NCBI GenBank assembly: GCA_015068605.1
Contig: SVKF01000013.1
Location: forward strand, 1-48,761
Reading direction: 5' to 3'
Length of the DNA: 48,761 nucleotides
From: Oscillospiraceae bacterium
GTDB lineage: Bacteria; Bacillota; Clostridia; Monoglobales; Monoglobaceae
A program made the translations under genes and the position numbers. Numbering within the stretch: the stretch's first letter is position 1; the number at the start of each line of letters is the position of its first letter. The notes under the pieces are model-generated. The model did no database searches. It was not told the DNA's origin and saw nothing but the letters and a program-made list of their open reading frames with translations. Positions 27,215 to 35,485 of the stretch are shown here, piece after piece.

Positions 27215-27717
27215 ATCTTCCCTTTCTTTCTTCTTCGTTTAGGTAGAATAAGTTTTTCAAATATTCTCTTAAACTTAATAAATTTCCCTTCCACAGGCGA
27301 AATTTGTTCTATTAAGATAGTGAACATTCCTGCCATATTTCCTCCCAGCATATCCGTGAAAAGCTGGTCTCCCACCATCGCCGTTTCAGCAGGCAAAATC
27401 CCCATATTTTCACTGATTTGCTTAAGGTTTTTAGTAAGGGGCTTCTTCGCTTTAGGCATAAACCCGATATTAAGCTCGCTCGCAAAATGCTCAACTCTTC
27501 CCTTACTGTTGTTTGACGCTATGTATGACACAAATCCCATTTCCTCAATTTTTTTAAACCAATTTTTTATTTTTTCATCGGGGAGCGGTGTGTCATATGG
27601 GACAATAGTATTATCCACATCAAAAATAAAGCCTTTAATCCCTAACTCCTTAAGTTTTTCCAAGTCAATGTCAAATATTGACAGTTCATAAAGATTAGGT
27701 TTGAAAAACCTCTTCAT
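27208..27717 (-). CDS. yqeG: YqeG family HAD-type phosphatase
   Basis: 169 residues. Motif I is FDVDNTIVPYD (nucleophile Asp in the DxDxT pattern, near residue 32). Motif II Ser/Asn lies in YIASNNSKGR (near 67), a Lys at about 88-92, and motif III is MVGDQLFTDMLGG near 117. The protein is cap-less (subclass IIIA) and soluble, with a basic C-terminus. In Bacillus, yqeG sits in a conserved cluster with ribosome-assembly genes; the substrate is not settled. Here it lies 11 bp after capA and overlaps the TIM-barrel gene. Confidence 0.9.
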   Translation of the reverse strand: MKRFFKPNLYELSIFDIDLEKLKELGIKGFIFDVDNTIVPYDTPLPDEKIKNWFKKIEEMGFVSYIASNNSKGRVEHFASELNIGFMPKAKKPLTKNLKQISENMGILPAETAMVGDQLFTDMLGGNMAGMFTILIEQISPVEGKFIKFKRIFEKLILPKRRRKKGKIC

Positions 27718-27728
27718 AGATTTTCTCC

Positions 27729-28883
27729 TTAATATTCCATTTCTATACCATCCGGTGCTTCACCAAAGACCGATTTATAAATCCCTTCAAATTTCGACTT
27801 TGTCAGCGCTCCGTCATATAAATTTATTCCATGCTCCTTCGCCAGCTCATTTGTATATTGCGACAACTTATAAACAACAAAGTTCCTCGAATTATGGTCA
27901 TACTGAGTTACAATAGGCGTATATTTTGCCTTTATACTTTTTTCATCACCCGTCTTTGTAAATTCAAGACCTGCCATTCCCCCAAGAAGATTTTTGGTTT
28001 CCTTCTGTCTTGAAACAAAATTCCCCAAGGAATAATACACAATACATTCGTTTCCGTTGTCGCTTTTTATCCACTGACAAGGCTGAATAACATGAGGATG
28101 TGAGCCGATTATGGCATCAGCTCCCCATTCGCACATTTTCCTCGCCAGCTCCTGCTGATATTCCGACGCTGACATTTGATATTCATTCCCCCAGTGAGGG
28201 AAAACAACAACAAAGTCAACCTTTTTGTCAACAGCTTTTATATCCGACTCTATTTTATTCTCGTCAAGCATATTCACCATATACTCACGCCCCGACGGGA
28301 CGGGAATACCATTTGTGCTGTAGGTATAATTAAAAAGAGCAAATTTAATGCCGTTTTTCTCAACAATGCGAGCACTCTGTTTCATTTCTTCGCTCTCATT
28401 AATTCCGAGAACCGTCACATCCGGATAACTGCGCCAAAACTCAAGAGTTTTCTCTATCCCCTCAATATTTCTGTCCATAATATGGTTGGAAGCGTGGAGC
28501 ACCACATCAAATCCCACATCAACAAGAGACTTCCCAACATCTGTCGGTGAATTAAAAAGAGGATACCCGGATAAACCAAGCTCTATGCCGCCAAGCACCG
28601 TTTCCTGCCCTATGACCGCAATATCCGCATTGACAATGTCTTCTTGAAGCATTTTAAAGATATGGCTGTAATCATAACTTCCATCCTCTTGCTTTCCGTC
28701 ATTGACAACCGGCATATGCATAAGATTATCCCCAACCGTCAGCATTGTCGCAATATGCGTTTGCGGTTCACTCTTCACCTTTGCTTCCGCATCACCGCTT
28801 GTCGGCAGTTTTTCCGATTCGCCGCAGCTGCAAAGTAATAAAAAAAGACTTAAAATTAACGATAAAAATTTTATTTTCTTCAT
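27729..28883 (-). CDS. CapA family lipoprotein (poly-gamma-glutamate synthesis type)
   Basis: 384 residues. The N-terminus MKKIKFLSLILSLFLLLCSCGE is a lipoprotein signal with a Cys after the hydrophobic stretch. The body is a PGA_cap metallophosphatase-like domain with TVGDNLMH (near residue 52), LHASNHIMDRN (near 130), FPHWGNEY (near 230) and IIGSHPHVIQP (near 260), which carry the conserved His/Asp/Asn. CapA of Bacillus anthracis takes part in poly-gamma-glutamate capsule export. The capB and capC partners are absent here, so a capsule role is not supported. It lies 3 bp after yqeY and 11 bp before yqeG. Confidence 0.9.
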   Translation of the reverse strand: MKKIKFLSLILSLFLLLCSCGESEKLPTSGDAEAKVKSEPQTHIATMLTVGDNLMHMPVVNDGKQEDGSYDYSHIFKMLQEDIVNADIAVIGQETVLGGIELGLSGYPLFNSPTDVGKSLVDVGFDVVLHASNHIMDRNIEGIEKTLEFWRSYPDVTVLGINESEEMKQSARIVEKNGIKFALFNYTYSTNGIPVPSGREYMVNMLDENKIESDIKAVDKKVDFVVVFPHWGNEYQMSASEYQQELARKMCEWGADAIIGSHPHVIQPCQWIKSDNGNECIVYYSLGNFVSRQKETKNLLGGMAGLEFTKTGDEKSIKAKYTPIVTQYDHNSRNFVVYKLSQYTNELAKEHGINLYDGALTKSKFEGIYKSVFGEAPDGIEMEY

Positions 28884-28886
28884 GAT

Positions 28887-29330
28887 TTAGGACAATTTTT
28901 CTTTAACAATTTCGTTTATCATTTTGCCGTCTGCTCTTCCTTTTGTTTTCGGCATAACAACGGCCATAATTTTCCCCATATCCTTCATTGATGTTGCTCC
29001 AACTTCCGCAATAGCTTCACCCACAATCACCTCAAGCTCTTCCCTTGAAAGCTGTTTTGGAAGATAAGCCAAAAGGATTTCGATTTCACGATTAATATCA
29101 GCAATCAACTCATCTCTTCCGCTTTTCTCATATTCAGGGAGAACATCACGGCGGCGTTTGAGCTCCTTTGCGATAACATCAATTATTCCATTATCATCAA
29201 GCTCTGTCTTATTATCCTTTTCAAACTGCAAAACTGCGGAGCGAATCATCTGAACCGTGTTCTTTCTGATAACATCTTTATCCTTCATCGCAATCTTAAG
29301 ATCATCCATAAGTGTTTCTTTAAGTGACAT
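28887..29330 (-). CDS. yqeY: GatB/YqeY domain-containing protein
   Basis: 147 residues, typical of stand-alone YqeY. The N-terminal helical part contains KNTVQMIRSAV, and the C-terminal GatB/Yqey-like tail contains ATSMKDMGKIMAVVMPKTKGRADG. The tail resembles the tRNA-binding end of GatB, but the protein's own function is not established. The gene pairs with rpsU in many Firmicutes, as here. A GGAGG-type site (AAGGAGG) precedes the ATG. The hairpin between the two genes could tune expression of the downstream operon. Confidence 0.94.
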   Translation of the reverse strand: MSLKETLMDDLKIAMKDKDVIRKNTVQMIRSAVLQFEKDNKTELDDNGIIDVIAKELKRRRDVLPEYEKSGRDELIADINREIEILLAYLPKQLSREELEVIVGEAIAEVGATSMKDMGKIMAVVMPKTKGRADGKMINEIVKEKLS

Positions 29331-29360
29331 AATTATTCCTCCTTAAATTTAAAACAAAGC

Positions 29361-29380
29361 CGCCCTTAATCCTAAAGGCG
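29361..29380 (-). terminator. Hairpin between rpsU and yqeY, possible attenuator
   Basis: On the minus strand CGCCTTTA pairs with TAAGGGCG (one mismatch) over a 4-base loop, followed by GGCTTTGTTTT. It may partly terminate the abundant rpsU message. Confidence 0.45.
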
Positions 29381-29399
29381 ACCAGTATTGTTTATTTAA

Positions 29400-29576
29400 T
29401 TATTTGAACTTGCGTTTTCTTGCAGCCTCTGATTTCTTTTTGCGTCTTACGCTGGGCTTTTCATAGTGTTCTCTTTTTCTAACTTCAGAAAGAACACCAG
29501 CCTTTGCACATGAACGCTTAAATCGACGAAGCGCGCTGTCTAACGATTCATTATCTTTAACTCTGATTTCAGCCAT
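29400..29576 (-). CDS. rpsU: Ribosomal protein S21
   Basis: 58 residues from the ATG at 29576, with GGAGGGAGGG upstream. The frame could extend seven residues further, but that stretch overlaps the ribosome site. Sequence landmarks are [18 protein letters not shown] and the basic tail ending [12 protein letters not shown]21 belongs to the 30S platform and helps initiation. A perfect-consensus promoter precedes it, fitting high expression. It is the first gene of the probable rpsU-yqeY-capA-yqeG-TIM barrel-pepP transcript. Confidence 0.98.
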   Translation of the reverse strand: MAEIRVKDNESLDSALRRFKRSCAKAGVLSEVRKREHYEKPSVRRKKKSEAARKRKFK

Positions 29577-29662
29577 TATCGATTTCCCTCCCTCCAAAAA
29601 CTAACATTGGGATAGTGGATTGTCTTTTGTCATATCTTGACTGTCAAAAATTCTACCTGTTT

Positions 29663-29691
29663 ATTATACCTTGTTTTGGAGCTCTTGTCAA
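29663..29691 (-). promoter_or_regulatory. Promoter of the rpsU operon
   Basis: Minus strand TTGACA (29686-29691), 17-bp spacer, TATAAT (29663-29668): perfect consensus. Confidence 0.85.
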
Positions 29692-29729
29692 GCAATAATG
29701 AAAAAAATTTTTTCTTTTCTTGTTTTTTG

Positions 29730-30416
29730 TCACTTTTTCGCTTTTTTTATCAGTTCATATAATGTGTTGCAGGCATCAGAAATCCCTCCAACTTTATCTA
29801 TAATACCACACTCCACCGCTTCTTCACCAAAGAGCACTGTTCCAACATCATTCGCAATTTCGTCCGTTTCGAGGAGCAGTTCCATTAAATCATCCCTCTC
29901 AATATTTGAATGTTTAACAACAAAATCAATAATCCTGTCCTGAATTTTATACAGATAATTAAACATCTGCGGAACACCGATTATCGTTCCCGATGTTCTG
30001 ACAGGATGAATAGTCATTGTTGCAGAGGGAACAATAAATGACACATCAGCCGATACCGCAAGAGGGACACCTATGCTGTGCCCACCACCGAGCACCAATG
30101 ACACGGTCGGCTTCTTCATTCCGGCAATAACCTCAGCTATGGCAAGTCCCGCTTCTATATCCCCTCCGACCGTATTCAAAATTACAAGAAGTCCGTCAAT
30201 TTTTTCATTTTCTTCAACAGATATGAGTTTGGGAAGAATATGTTCATATTTCGTTGTTTTTGTTTGAGAAGGCAAAACATTATGTCCCTCTATTTGTCCA
30301 ATAATGCTTATGCAAAAAAATTTTCCTTTGGAGTTATCTATCTCGACTCCGCCTAAATCTTTTATTCCTTCATATTCTTCATTTAATATTTCATCTTTAT
30401 TTTCAGTTTCTGACAT
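29730..30416 (-). CDS. tepA: ClpP-like serine protease TepA (translocation-enhancing protein)
   Basis: 228 residues from the ATG at 30416 (AAAGGTG 8 bases upstream; the GTG at 30425 is too close). ClpP/crotonase fold with the nucleophile Ser114 in GGGHSIGVPLA and His137 in MTIHPVRTSG. NTVGGDIEAG near 81-90 forms the oxyanion-side strand. Bacillus TepA (YmfB) is a cytosolic, membrane-associated ClpP homologue linked to protein export and spore development. There is no ATPase partner in the window and no signal peptide. It is divergent from metA. Confidence 0.88.
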   Translation of the reverse strand: MSETENKDEILNEEYEGIKDLGGVEIDNSKGKFFCISIIGQIEGHNVLPSQTKTTKYEHILPKLISVEENEKIDGLLVILNTVGGDIEAGLAIAEVIAGMKKPTVSLVLGGGHSIGVPLAVSADVSFIVPSATMTIHPVRTSGTIIGVPQMFNYLYKIQDRIIDFVVKHSNIERDDLMELLLETDEIANDVGTVLFGEEAVECGIIDKVGGISDACNTLYELIKKAKK

Positions 30417-30468
30417 TTTAATCACACCTTTTATTTTTTAGTATGATAATAAAAATATAAAAATATTC

Positions 30469-30497
30469 TTGATAATTCTTCTAATCTGTGATATACT
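30469..30497 (+). promoter_or_regulatory. Promoter of metA
   Basis: TTGATA (30469-30474), 17-bp spacer, TATACT (30492-30497). The leader is about 25 nt, too short for a SAM riboswitch or T-box. Confidence 0.75.
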
Positions 30498-30528
30498 TGA
30501 TTATATTTATGTTTAGGGGGAGATTATT

Positions 30529-31452
30529 ATGCCGATTAAGGTTTCGGACAATTTACCGGCTATTGAAATTTTAAATCAGGAAAATATTTTTGTTATGACG
30601 GAAACCAAGGCACTCACACAGGATATCCGTCCTCTTGAAATTATTATTTTAAATCTTATGCCGACAAAAATAACAACAGAAACCCAGCTTCTCCGTGTTC
30701 TCGGAAATACGCCTTTGCAGATAAATGTTTCTTTTATGCATACGAAAACTCATCTTTCAAAAAATACATCAAAAAGTCATATTGAAACTTTTTACTGCAC
30801 CTTTGATGAAGTCCGTGACAGAAAATTTGACGGAATGATTATAACGGGAGCCCCTGTTGAAACCATGGAATTTGAAGAAGTGGATTACTGGGATGAGCTT
30901 TGCGAAATTATGAAATGGTCAAAAACCAACGTAACCTCAACCTTCCATATTTGTTGGGGGGCGCAGGCTGCTCTTTATTTCCATTACGGAATAAAGAAAT
31001 ATCCTCTTTCCCAAAAAATGTTTGGTAATTTTTCACACACGGTTTGTCCTGATAAAAAACATAAAATGCTCCTCCGTGGCTTTGATGATTTGTTTTATGC
31101 ACCTCACTCAAGACACACCGAGATACGAAAAGAAGATATTTTAAAGGTACCAAATCTTGAAATTCTTGCTGAATCCGAAAAAGCCGGAGTATATATTGTC
31201 TGTGCAAAAAATGACCGTCAATTCTTCATCACCGGTCATTCCGAATACGATACGGAAACTCTTGCCGGTGAATATAAGAGAGATATCGATAAGGGGCTTT
31301 TAATTGATGTTCCATATAATTACTTTCCGGACGATAATCCGGAAAATGCTCCAATTAACAGCTGGAGAGCTCACGCAAATCTGCTTTATTCAAACTGGCT
31401 TAATTACTTTGTCTATCAGACAACCCCTTACGACATTAAAACCATCAAATAG
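30529..31452 (+). CDS. metA: Homoserine O-acetyltransferase (MetA family)
   Basis: 307 residues. It acylates homoserine as the first committed step of methionine synthesis. The catalytic Cys142 lies in [16 protein letters not shown], and the His/Glu pair is in TGHSEYD (near 235-237). Residue 111, in GAPVE, is Glu. In this family Glu111 selects acetyl-CoA while Gly111 selects succinyl-CoA, so the product is predicted to be O-acetylhomoserine despite the usual succinyltransferase label. AGGGGG precedes the ATG. The CpXC gene starts 11 bp downstream. Divergent from tepA. Confidence 0.96.
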   Translation: MPIKVSDNLPAIEILNQENIFVMTETKALTQDIRPLEIIILNLMPTKITTETQLLRVLGNTPLQINVSFMHTKTHLSKNTSKSHIETFYCTFDEVRDRKFDGMIITGAPVETMEFEEVDYWDELCEIMKWSKTNVTSTFHICWGAQAALYFHYGIKKYPLSQKMFGNFSHTVCPDKKHKMLLRGFDDLFYAPHSRHTEIRKEDILKVPNLEILAESEKAGVYIVCAKNDRQFFITGHSEYDTETLAGEYKRDIDKGLLIDVPYNYFPDDNPENAPINSWRAHANLLYSNWLNYFVYQTTPYDIKTIK

Positions 31453-31463
31453 GAGGTTTTTAA

Positions 31464-32099
31464 ATGATAAATCCCAAAATAGTATCTGTTACCTGTCCTG
31501 ATTGTCACAAGGATGGTGAATTTAGACAGTACGATATAATAAATATAACCGAAAATCCCCAAATGCGTAATGATATTATGTCAAGACAGATTTTTTCATA
31601 CATCTGTCCTCATTGTGGCGAAAAAATAATCGTTTCCTATGACTGTATTTATCTTGATACCGAAAACAAGCATTGTATCGCACTTATAAACACCGAAATT
31701 CCTGCTCTCATTGACAGCATCAGTGTGCAGGACTACACAATCAGAATTGTTCACAATATAAACGACTTCATTGAAAAAATTGCATTATTTGAAGACGGAA
31801 TCGATGACAGAGTATGCGAACTTTGTAAACTGTTTTTAGAAGAGAGCTATGAAGAGCAAAACAATGCCGAACTCCTTGCGGCATACTACAGCGGTCGTGA
31901 TATGGAAAACGAAAATCTGCACTTCTATTTAATCGGGGACGATGCAGGAAACTGCGAAACAACCCTTTCTATGCAGTCATACCGCAATATATTGGAAGTT
32001 TTTTCAGGTTCTCAGTTTGACAATAAATCAGAAATGGAAATTGATTCAGAGTGGGCTCTCCTCACTTTGAAAAACGGAATTTTCAATATTGAAGAATAA
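31464..32099 (+). CDS. CpXC domain protein
   Basis: 211 residues. The N-terminal domain has two zinc-knuckle CPxC pairs, TCPDCHK (near 10-14) and ICPHCGEK (near 48-51), joined by a beta segment: the CpXC domain pattern. Another CxxC-like pair (VCELCK) lies near 118-121. The C-terminal half is acidic and not recognised. AGGAGG overlaps the metA stop, so it is probably co-translated with metA, but nothing in the sequence links it to methionine. Function is unknown; metal binding is a reasonable inference. Confidence 0.82.
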   Translation: MINPKIVSVTCPDCHKDGEFRQYDIINITENPQMRNDIMSRQIFSYICPHCGEKIIVSYDCIYLDTENKHCIALINTEIPALIDSISVQDYTIRIVHNINDFIEKIALFEDGIDDRVCELCKLFLEESYEEQNNAELLAAYYSGRDMENENLHFYLIGDDAGNCETTLSMQSYRNILEVFSGSQFDNKSEMEIDSEWALLTLKNGIFNIEE

Positions 32100-32136
32100 G
32101 ATTTTAACATTTTTATAATTTTATTTTAAAAAACTA

Positions 32137-32165
32137 TTGACTTTATCACTTTAGTATGCTAAAAT
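32137..32165 (+). promoter_or_regulatory. Promoter of the yerC-his operon
   Basis: TTGACT (32137-32142), 17-bp spacer, TAAAAT (32160-32165). The predicted start is near 32172. There is no leader long enough for a histidine T-box or leader peptide. Confidence 0.8.
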
Positions 32166-32175
32166 GGTAAAGTCA
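32138..32175. promoter_or_regulatory. Two-tier 38-bp dyad, candidate operator for YerC
   Basis: Outer arms TGACTTTA (32138-32145) and TAAAGTCA (32168-32175), and inner arms TTTAG (32150-32154) and CTAAA (32159-32163), are perfect and share one centre between 32156 and 32157. The dyad spans the whole promoter from -35 to the start site. The first gene downstream encodes a TrpR-type protein, and TrpR-family repressors bind symmetric sites in their own promoters. Binding is inferred. Confidence 0.6.
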
Positions 32176-32199
32176 TTTTTAATGAGGGGGTTGAAAATT

Positions 32200-32493
32200 A
32201 TGACTAAACTTCATAATCCGCTTACCGACAGGCTCTTTGAAGCCATTTTAAAACTTGAAACTATTGATGATTGCTATGCTTTTTTTGAAGACATATGCAC
32301 TATAAAGGAAATAACCGATATTTCCCAAAGGCTTGATGTTGCAATTATGCTCAATCAAGGGAAAAGTTATCAGGAGGTTTCCAAGGCAACAGGGGCAAGC
32401 ACTGCTACCATAAGCCGTGTTAACAAATGCTTAAACTATGGCAGCGGAGGATATGAAAAGGCTCTGTCTAAGCTTTTTGAGGAGGACAAATAA
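32200..32493 (+). CDS. yerC: YerC/TrpR-family regulator, probable his-operon repressor
   Basis: 97 residues from the ATG at 32200 (GAGGGGG about 9 bases upstream; the upstream in-frame ATG at 32164 is inside the promoter). It is all-helical with the TrpR-type helix-turn-helix: LNQGKSYQEVSKATGAS, then TATISRVNKCL, near 52-82. YerC proteins are TrpR-like, and a his-linked TrpR-family regulator (HisR) has been predicted in Firmicutes from comparative genomics. The first gene of the operon, it is followed with zero gap by hisZ and sits just behind the 38-bp dyad, so autoregulation of histidine synthesis is likely. Confidence 0.88.
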   Translation: MTKLHNPLTDRLFEAILKLETIDDCYAFFEDICTIKEITDISQRLDVAIMLNQGKSYQEVSKATGASTATISRVNKCLNYGSGGYEKALSKLFEEDK

Positions 32494-33597
32494 ATGGATA
32501 TTAATAACTTTGTTTTAAGAAACGACGAAAAGGCAATTTTTGCCCTTCGCTCTCTTTATGAAAAATACGGTTATTCTCAATTTAAAATGAGTAAATTTGA
32601 GGAATACGACCTTTATGTGAGAAACAAAGATTTTTTAGTTTCAGACAATATAATTACTTTTACGGACACATCGGGCAAACTTATGGCGCTCAAGCCCGAT
32701 GTAACTCTTTCTATTATCAAAAACAGTGATGATAAAGATTCCTTGAAAAAGGTATATTACAACGAAAATGTCTACCGTGTTTCTAAGGGTTCATACTCTT
32801 TTAAGGAAATAATGCAGGTTGGACTTGAGTGTATCGGTGACACCGACGAATATTGCATATATGAGGTGTTATCTCTTGCGGCAGAAAGCCTTAACAGTAT
32901 TTCACCCGACTTCGCTTTAGACATTTCACATCTTGGGATTATTTCAGAGATAATTGATTCCCTTGAGGTTTCTTCTTCCGAGAAGCAGGAGCTTTTAAAG
33001 TGCATCGGCGATAAAAACACCTGCGGAATTACAGCAATATGCGGTGAGAAAGGTGAAAATCTTAAGAAGCTGACACAGACTTACGGAAATACAGAAAAAG
33101 TCATTTCCGTTCTTGATGAAATTTTCCCATATGATAAGCCAACCGCAGTCAATGAGCTTATAAGCATAGTTTCAGCTCTTGAGAAAAAAGGTTACGGTGA
33201 TAAAATCAAGATTGATTTTTCCGTTTTAAACGATATGAATTATTACAGCGGAATTGTTTTCCGTGGCTTCATAAACGGTATCCCGACAGGTATACTTTCC
33301 GGTGGGCAATACGACAATCTTATGAAAAAAATGAAGAAAAAATCCGGTGCAATCGGTTTTGCGGTTTACCTTGATATGCTTGAAAGACTTAACGAAACAG
33401 AAAAGGAATTTGATGTTGACTCTGTTATCTTATATAATGAAGCAACCTCTCTTTCCGACCTTCGTAGTGCAGTGGATATGCTTACGGAAAACGGAAAAAG
33501 TGTTATTGCCTTAAAAACAATTCCGGAAAACCTCAAATATAATCAACTGTTTAAATTGCAGGAAAAGGGGGCACTCACAAGTGAAAACAATGCTTAA
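32494..33597 (+). CDS. hisZ: ATP phosphoribosyltransferase regulatory subunit
   Basis: 367 residues, a HisRS-like class II synthetase fold without aminoacylation function. Visible parts are the motif 2-like region TDTSGKLMALKPDVT (near 52-66) and GILSGGQYDNL near 267, characteristic of HisZ. It complexes with the short HisG and is needed for activity and feedback by histidine. It starts directly after the yerC stop and overlaps hisG by 17 bp, so the two subunits are translated together. Stand-alone HisRS is excluded by the short C-terminus (no complete anticodon domain) and by context. Confidence 0.94.
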   Translation: MDINNFVLRNDEKAIFALRSLYEKYGYSQFKMSKFEEYDLYVRNKDFLVSDNIITFTDTSGKLMALKPDVTLSIIKNSDDKDSLKKVYYNENVYRVSKGSYSFKEIMQVGLECIGDTDEYCIYEVLSLAAESLNSISPDFALDISHLGIISEIIDSLEVSSSEKQELLKCIGDKNTCGITAICGEKGENLKKLTQTYGNTEKVISVLDEIFPYDKPTAVNELISIVSALEKKGYGDKIKIDFSVLNDMNYYSGIVFRGFINGIPTGILSGGQYDNLMKKMKKKSGAIGFAVYLDMLERLNETEKEFDVDSVILYNEATSLSDLRSAVDMLTENGKSVIALKTIPENLKYNQLFKLQEKGALTSENNA

Positions 33598-34216
33598 TAT
33601 TGCTCTTCCGAAAGGACGACTTGGTGAAAAAGTTTATTCTATTTTTGAAAAGGCAGGCTTTCCCTGTCCGTCCATAAAGGAAAATAACCGTAAACTTATA
33701 TTTGAAAATGAGGAGCTTGCCCTTCGCTATTTCTGGGTTAAACCCTCCGATGTTGCAATTTATGTTGAGCGAGGTGCGGCAGATATTGGTGTTGCGGGAA
33801 AAGACATTCTTTTAGAATATGAGCCTGACATATATGAGCTTTTAGACCTTAATTTAGGAAAGTGTCGCATGGCGGTTGCCGCAAAGGCTGACTTTCGAGA
33901 TAACCCTCAAAAGACATTGCGTGTTGCAACTAAATTTACAAATATAGCCAAAAATTATTACACATCTCTCGGGCGTGATATTGACATAATCCACCTTAAC
34001 GGCTCTATCGAAATTGCACCGATTTTGGGACTTTCAGATGTTATTGTTGATATTGTTGAAACAGGGACAACCTTAAAAGAGAACAATTTAACGGTAAGAG
34101 AAACCATTGTTCCCATAAGCGCAAGACTTATCTCAAACAAGGCAAGCTTTAAATTCAAAAACGAGCAGATTGAACAAGTTATGGAAAAGCTTATTTCGGA
34201 GGTAGAAAATGATTAA
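33581..34216 (+). CDS. hisG: ATP phosphoribosyltransferase catalytic subunit, short form
   Basis: 211 residues. It joins ATP and PRPP in the first step of histidine synthesis. The length shows the HisZ-dependent short form, lacking the C-terminal regulatory ACT-like domain. Landmarks are LNIALPKGRLGEKVY at the N-terminus and the PRPP loop LSDVIVDIVETGTTLKENNL near 149-168. The start is GTG 33581 (KTMLN), with GGGGG nine bases upstream. It overlaps hisZ by 17 bp and hisD by 8 bp. Confidence 0.97.
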   Translation: MKTMLNIALPKGRLGEKVYSIFEKAGFPCPSIKENNRKLIFENEELALRYFWVKPSDVAIYVERGAADIGVAGKDILLEYEPDIYELLDLNLGKCRMAVAAKADFRDNPQKTLRVATKFTNIAKNYYTSLGRDIDIIHLNGSIEIAPILGLSDVIVDIVETGTTLKENNLTVRETIVPISARLISNKASFKFKNEQIEQVMEKLISEVEND

Positions 34217-35483
34217 GATACTCAAATACGGTGAAGTTGAAAATAAAGATATTTTTGCAAGAGTTGTTCCGAAGGTTGATGTTTCGGGAATTGTTGCAGA
34301 CATAATTTATGATGTCAGAAAAAACGGTGACGAAGCTTTATATAAATATTGTGAAAAATTTGACGGAGCAAAGCTTTCTTCCCTCCTTGTTTCAAAAGAG
34401 GAAATTGAGGAAGCCTTAACTCTTGTTGAGTCGCAGTTTCTCGACATCTTAAAAAAGGCAGAAGCAAACATTCGTAAATTCCACGAAAAGCAAAAGCGTA
34501 ACAGCTTTATAATAAATGACGAAAACGGAATTGTTATGGGTCAGAAGGTTATCCCCGTGGACCGTGCCGGTCTTTATGTTCCGGGTGGAACGGCGGCGTA
34601 TCCGTCAACAGTTTTAATGGACAGCGTTCCTGCAAAAATTGCCGGTGTCGGCGAAATCATTATGGTTACCCCTCCGGGAAAAGACGGAAAAATTAATCCC
34701 GTTATTTTGGCGGCGGCATACATCGGCGGAGTTGACAAGATTTTTAAGCTTGGCGGAGCGCAGGCTGTTGCGGCTTTGGCATACGGAACAGAATCTGTTC
34801 CAAAGGTTGACAAAATCGTCGGCCCCGGAAACGCTTTTGTTGCTGAGGCTAAAAAGCAGGTTTACGGAACAGTTTCAATCGATATGATTGCAGGTCCGAG
34901 CGAAATCCTTGTTGTTGCAGACGGAAAATCAAATCCGTCACACATTGCGGCAGACCTCTTATCTCAGGCAGAACACGATAAGATGGCGAGTGCCGTTTTG
35001 GTTACTGATTCTAACGACCTTGCAACTGCGGTTCAATCCGAGATTGAGAAACAACTTCCGCTCTTATCCCGCGAAGAAATCGCAAGAGCTTCAATCGACG
35101 AAAACGGCAAAATAATCGTTGCTGACACTCTTATGGCGGCGATAGAAATTTCAAACGAAATCGCTCCCGAACATCTTGAGCTTTGTGTTGACAATCCGTT
35201 TGATTATCTTGACGCAATCCGTCATGCAGGCTCAATATTTATGGGAAGAAACTGTCCTGAGGCTTTGGGCGACTATTTTGCAGGGCCAAACCACACACTT
35301 CCCACCAGCGGAACGGCTAAATTTTCAAGTCCGTTATCCGTTGACGATTTTGTTAAAAAAACACAGTATACATACTACACAAAAGATGCACTTTCCAGAG
35401 TCGCAAGAGATGTTGAGTTTTTTGCTGACAAAGAAGGCTTGACAGCTCACGCAAAAAGTGCAGTTATACGAATTGAGGAATAA
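34209..35483 (+). CDS. hisD: Histidinol dehydrogenase
   Basis: 424 residues, standard length. It oxidises histidinol to histidine with two NAD+ and a zinc ion. Seen are VDRAGLYVPGGTAAYPST (near 117-134), KIVGPGNAFVAEAK (near 202) and LLSQAEHDKMASAVL (near 247), whose Gln and His bind zinc. The C-terminal GPNHTLPTSGTAKFSSPLS supplies further active-site residues. The ribosome site lies within the end of hisG. Followed 2 bp later by hisC. Confidence 0.97.
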   Translation: MIKILKYGEVENKDIFARVVPKVDVSGIVADIIYDVRKNGDEALYKYCEKFDGAKLSSLLVSKEEIEEALTLVESQFLDILKKAEANIRKFHEKQKRNSFIINDENGIVMGQKVIPVDRAGLYVPGGTAAYPSTVLMDSVPAKIAGVGEIIMVTPPGKDGKINPVILAAAYIGGVDKIFKLGGAQAVAALAYGTESVPKVDKIVGPGNAFVAEAKKQVYGTVSIDMIAGPSEILVVADGKSNPSHIAADLLSQAEHDKMASAVLVTDSNDLATAVQSEIEKQLPLLSREEIARASIDENGKIIVADTLMAAIEISNEIAPEHLELCVDNPFDYLDAIRHAGSIFMGRNCPEALGDYFAGPNHTLPTSGTAKFSSPLSVDDFVKKTQYTYYTKDALSRVARDVEFFADKEGLTAHAKSAVIRIEE

Positions 35484-35485
35484 AA

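Noticed and set aside
32166-32199. Histidine T-box or leader-peptide attenuator
   Set aside because: The leader is about 28 nt, without a run of His codons or a terminator/antiterminator pair.
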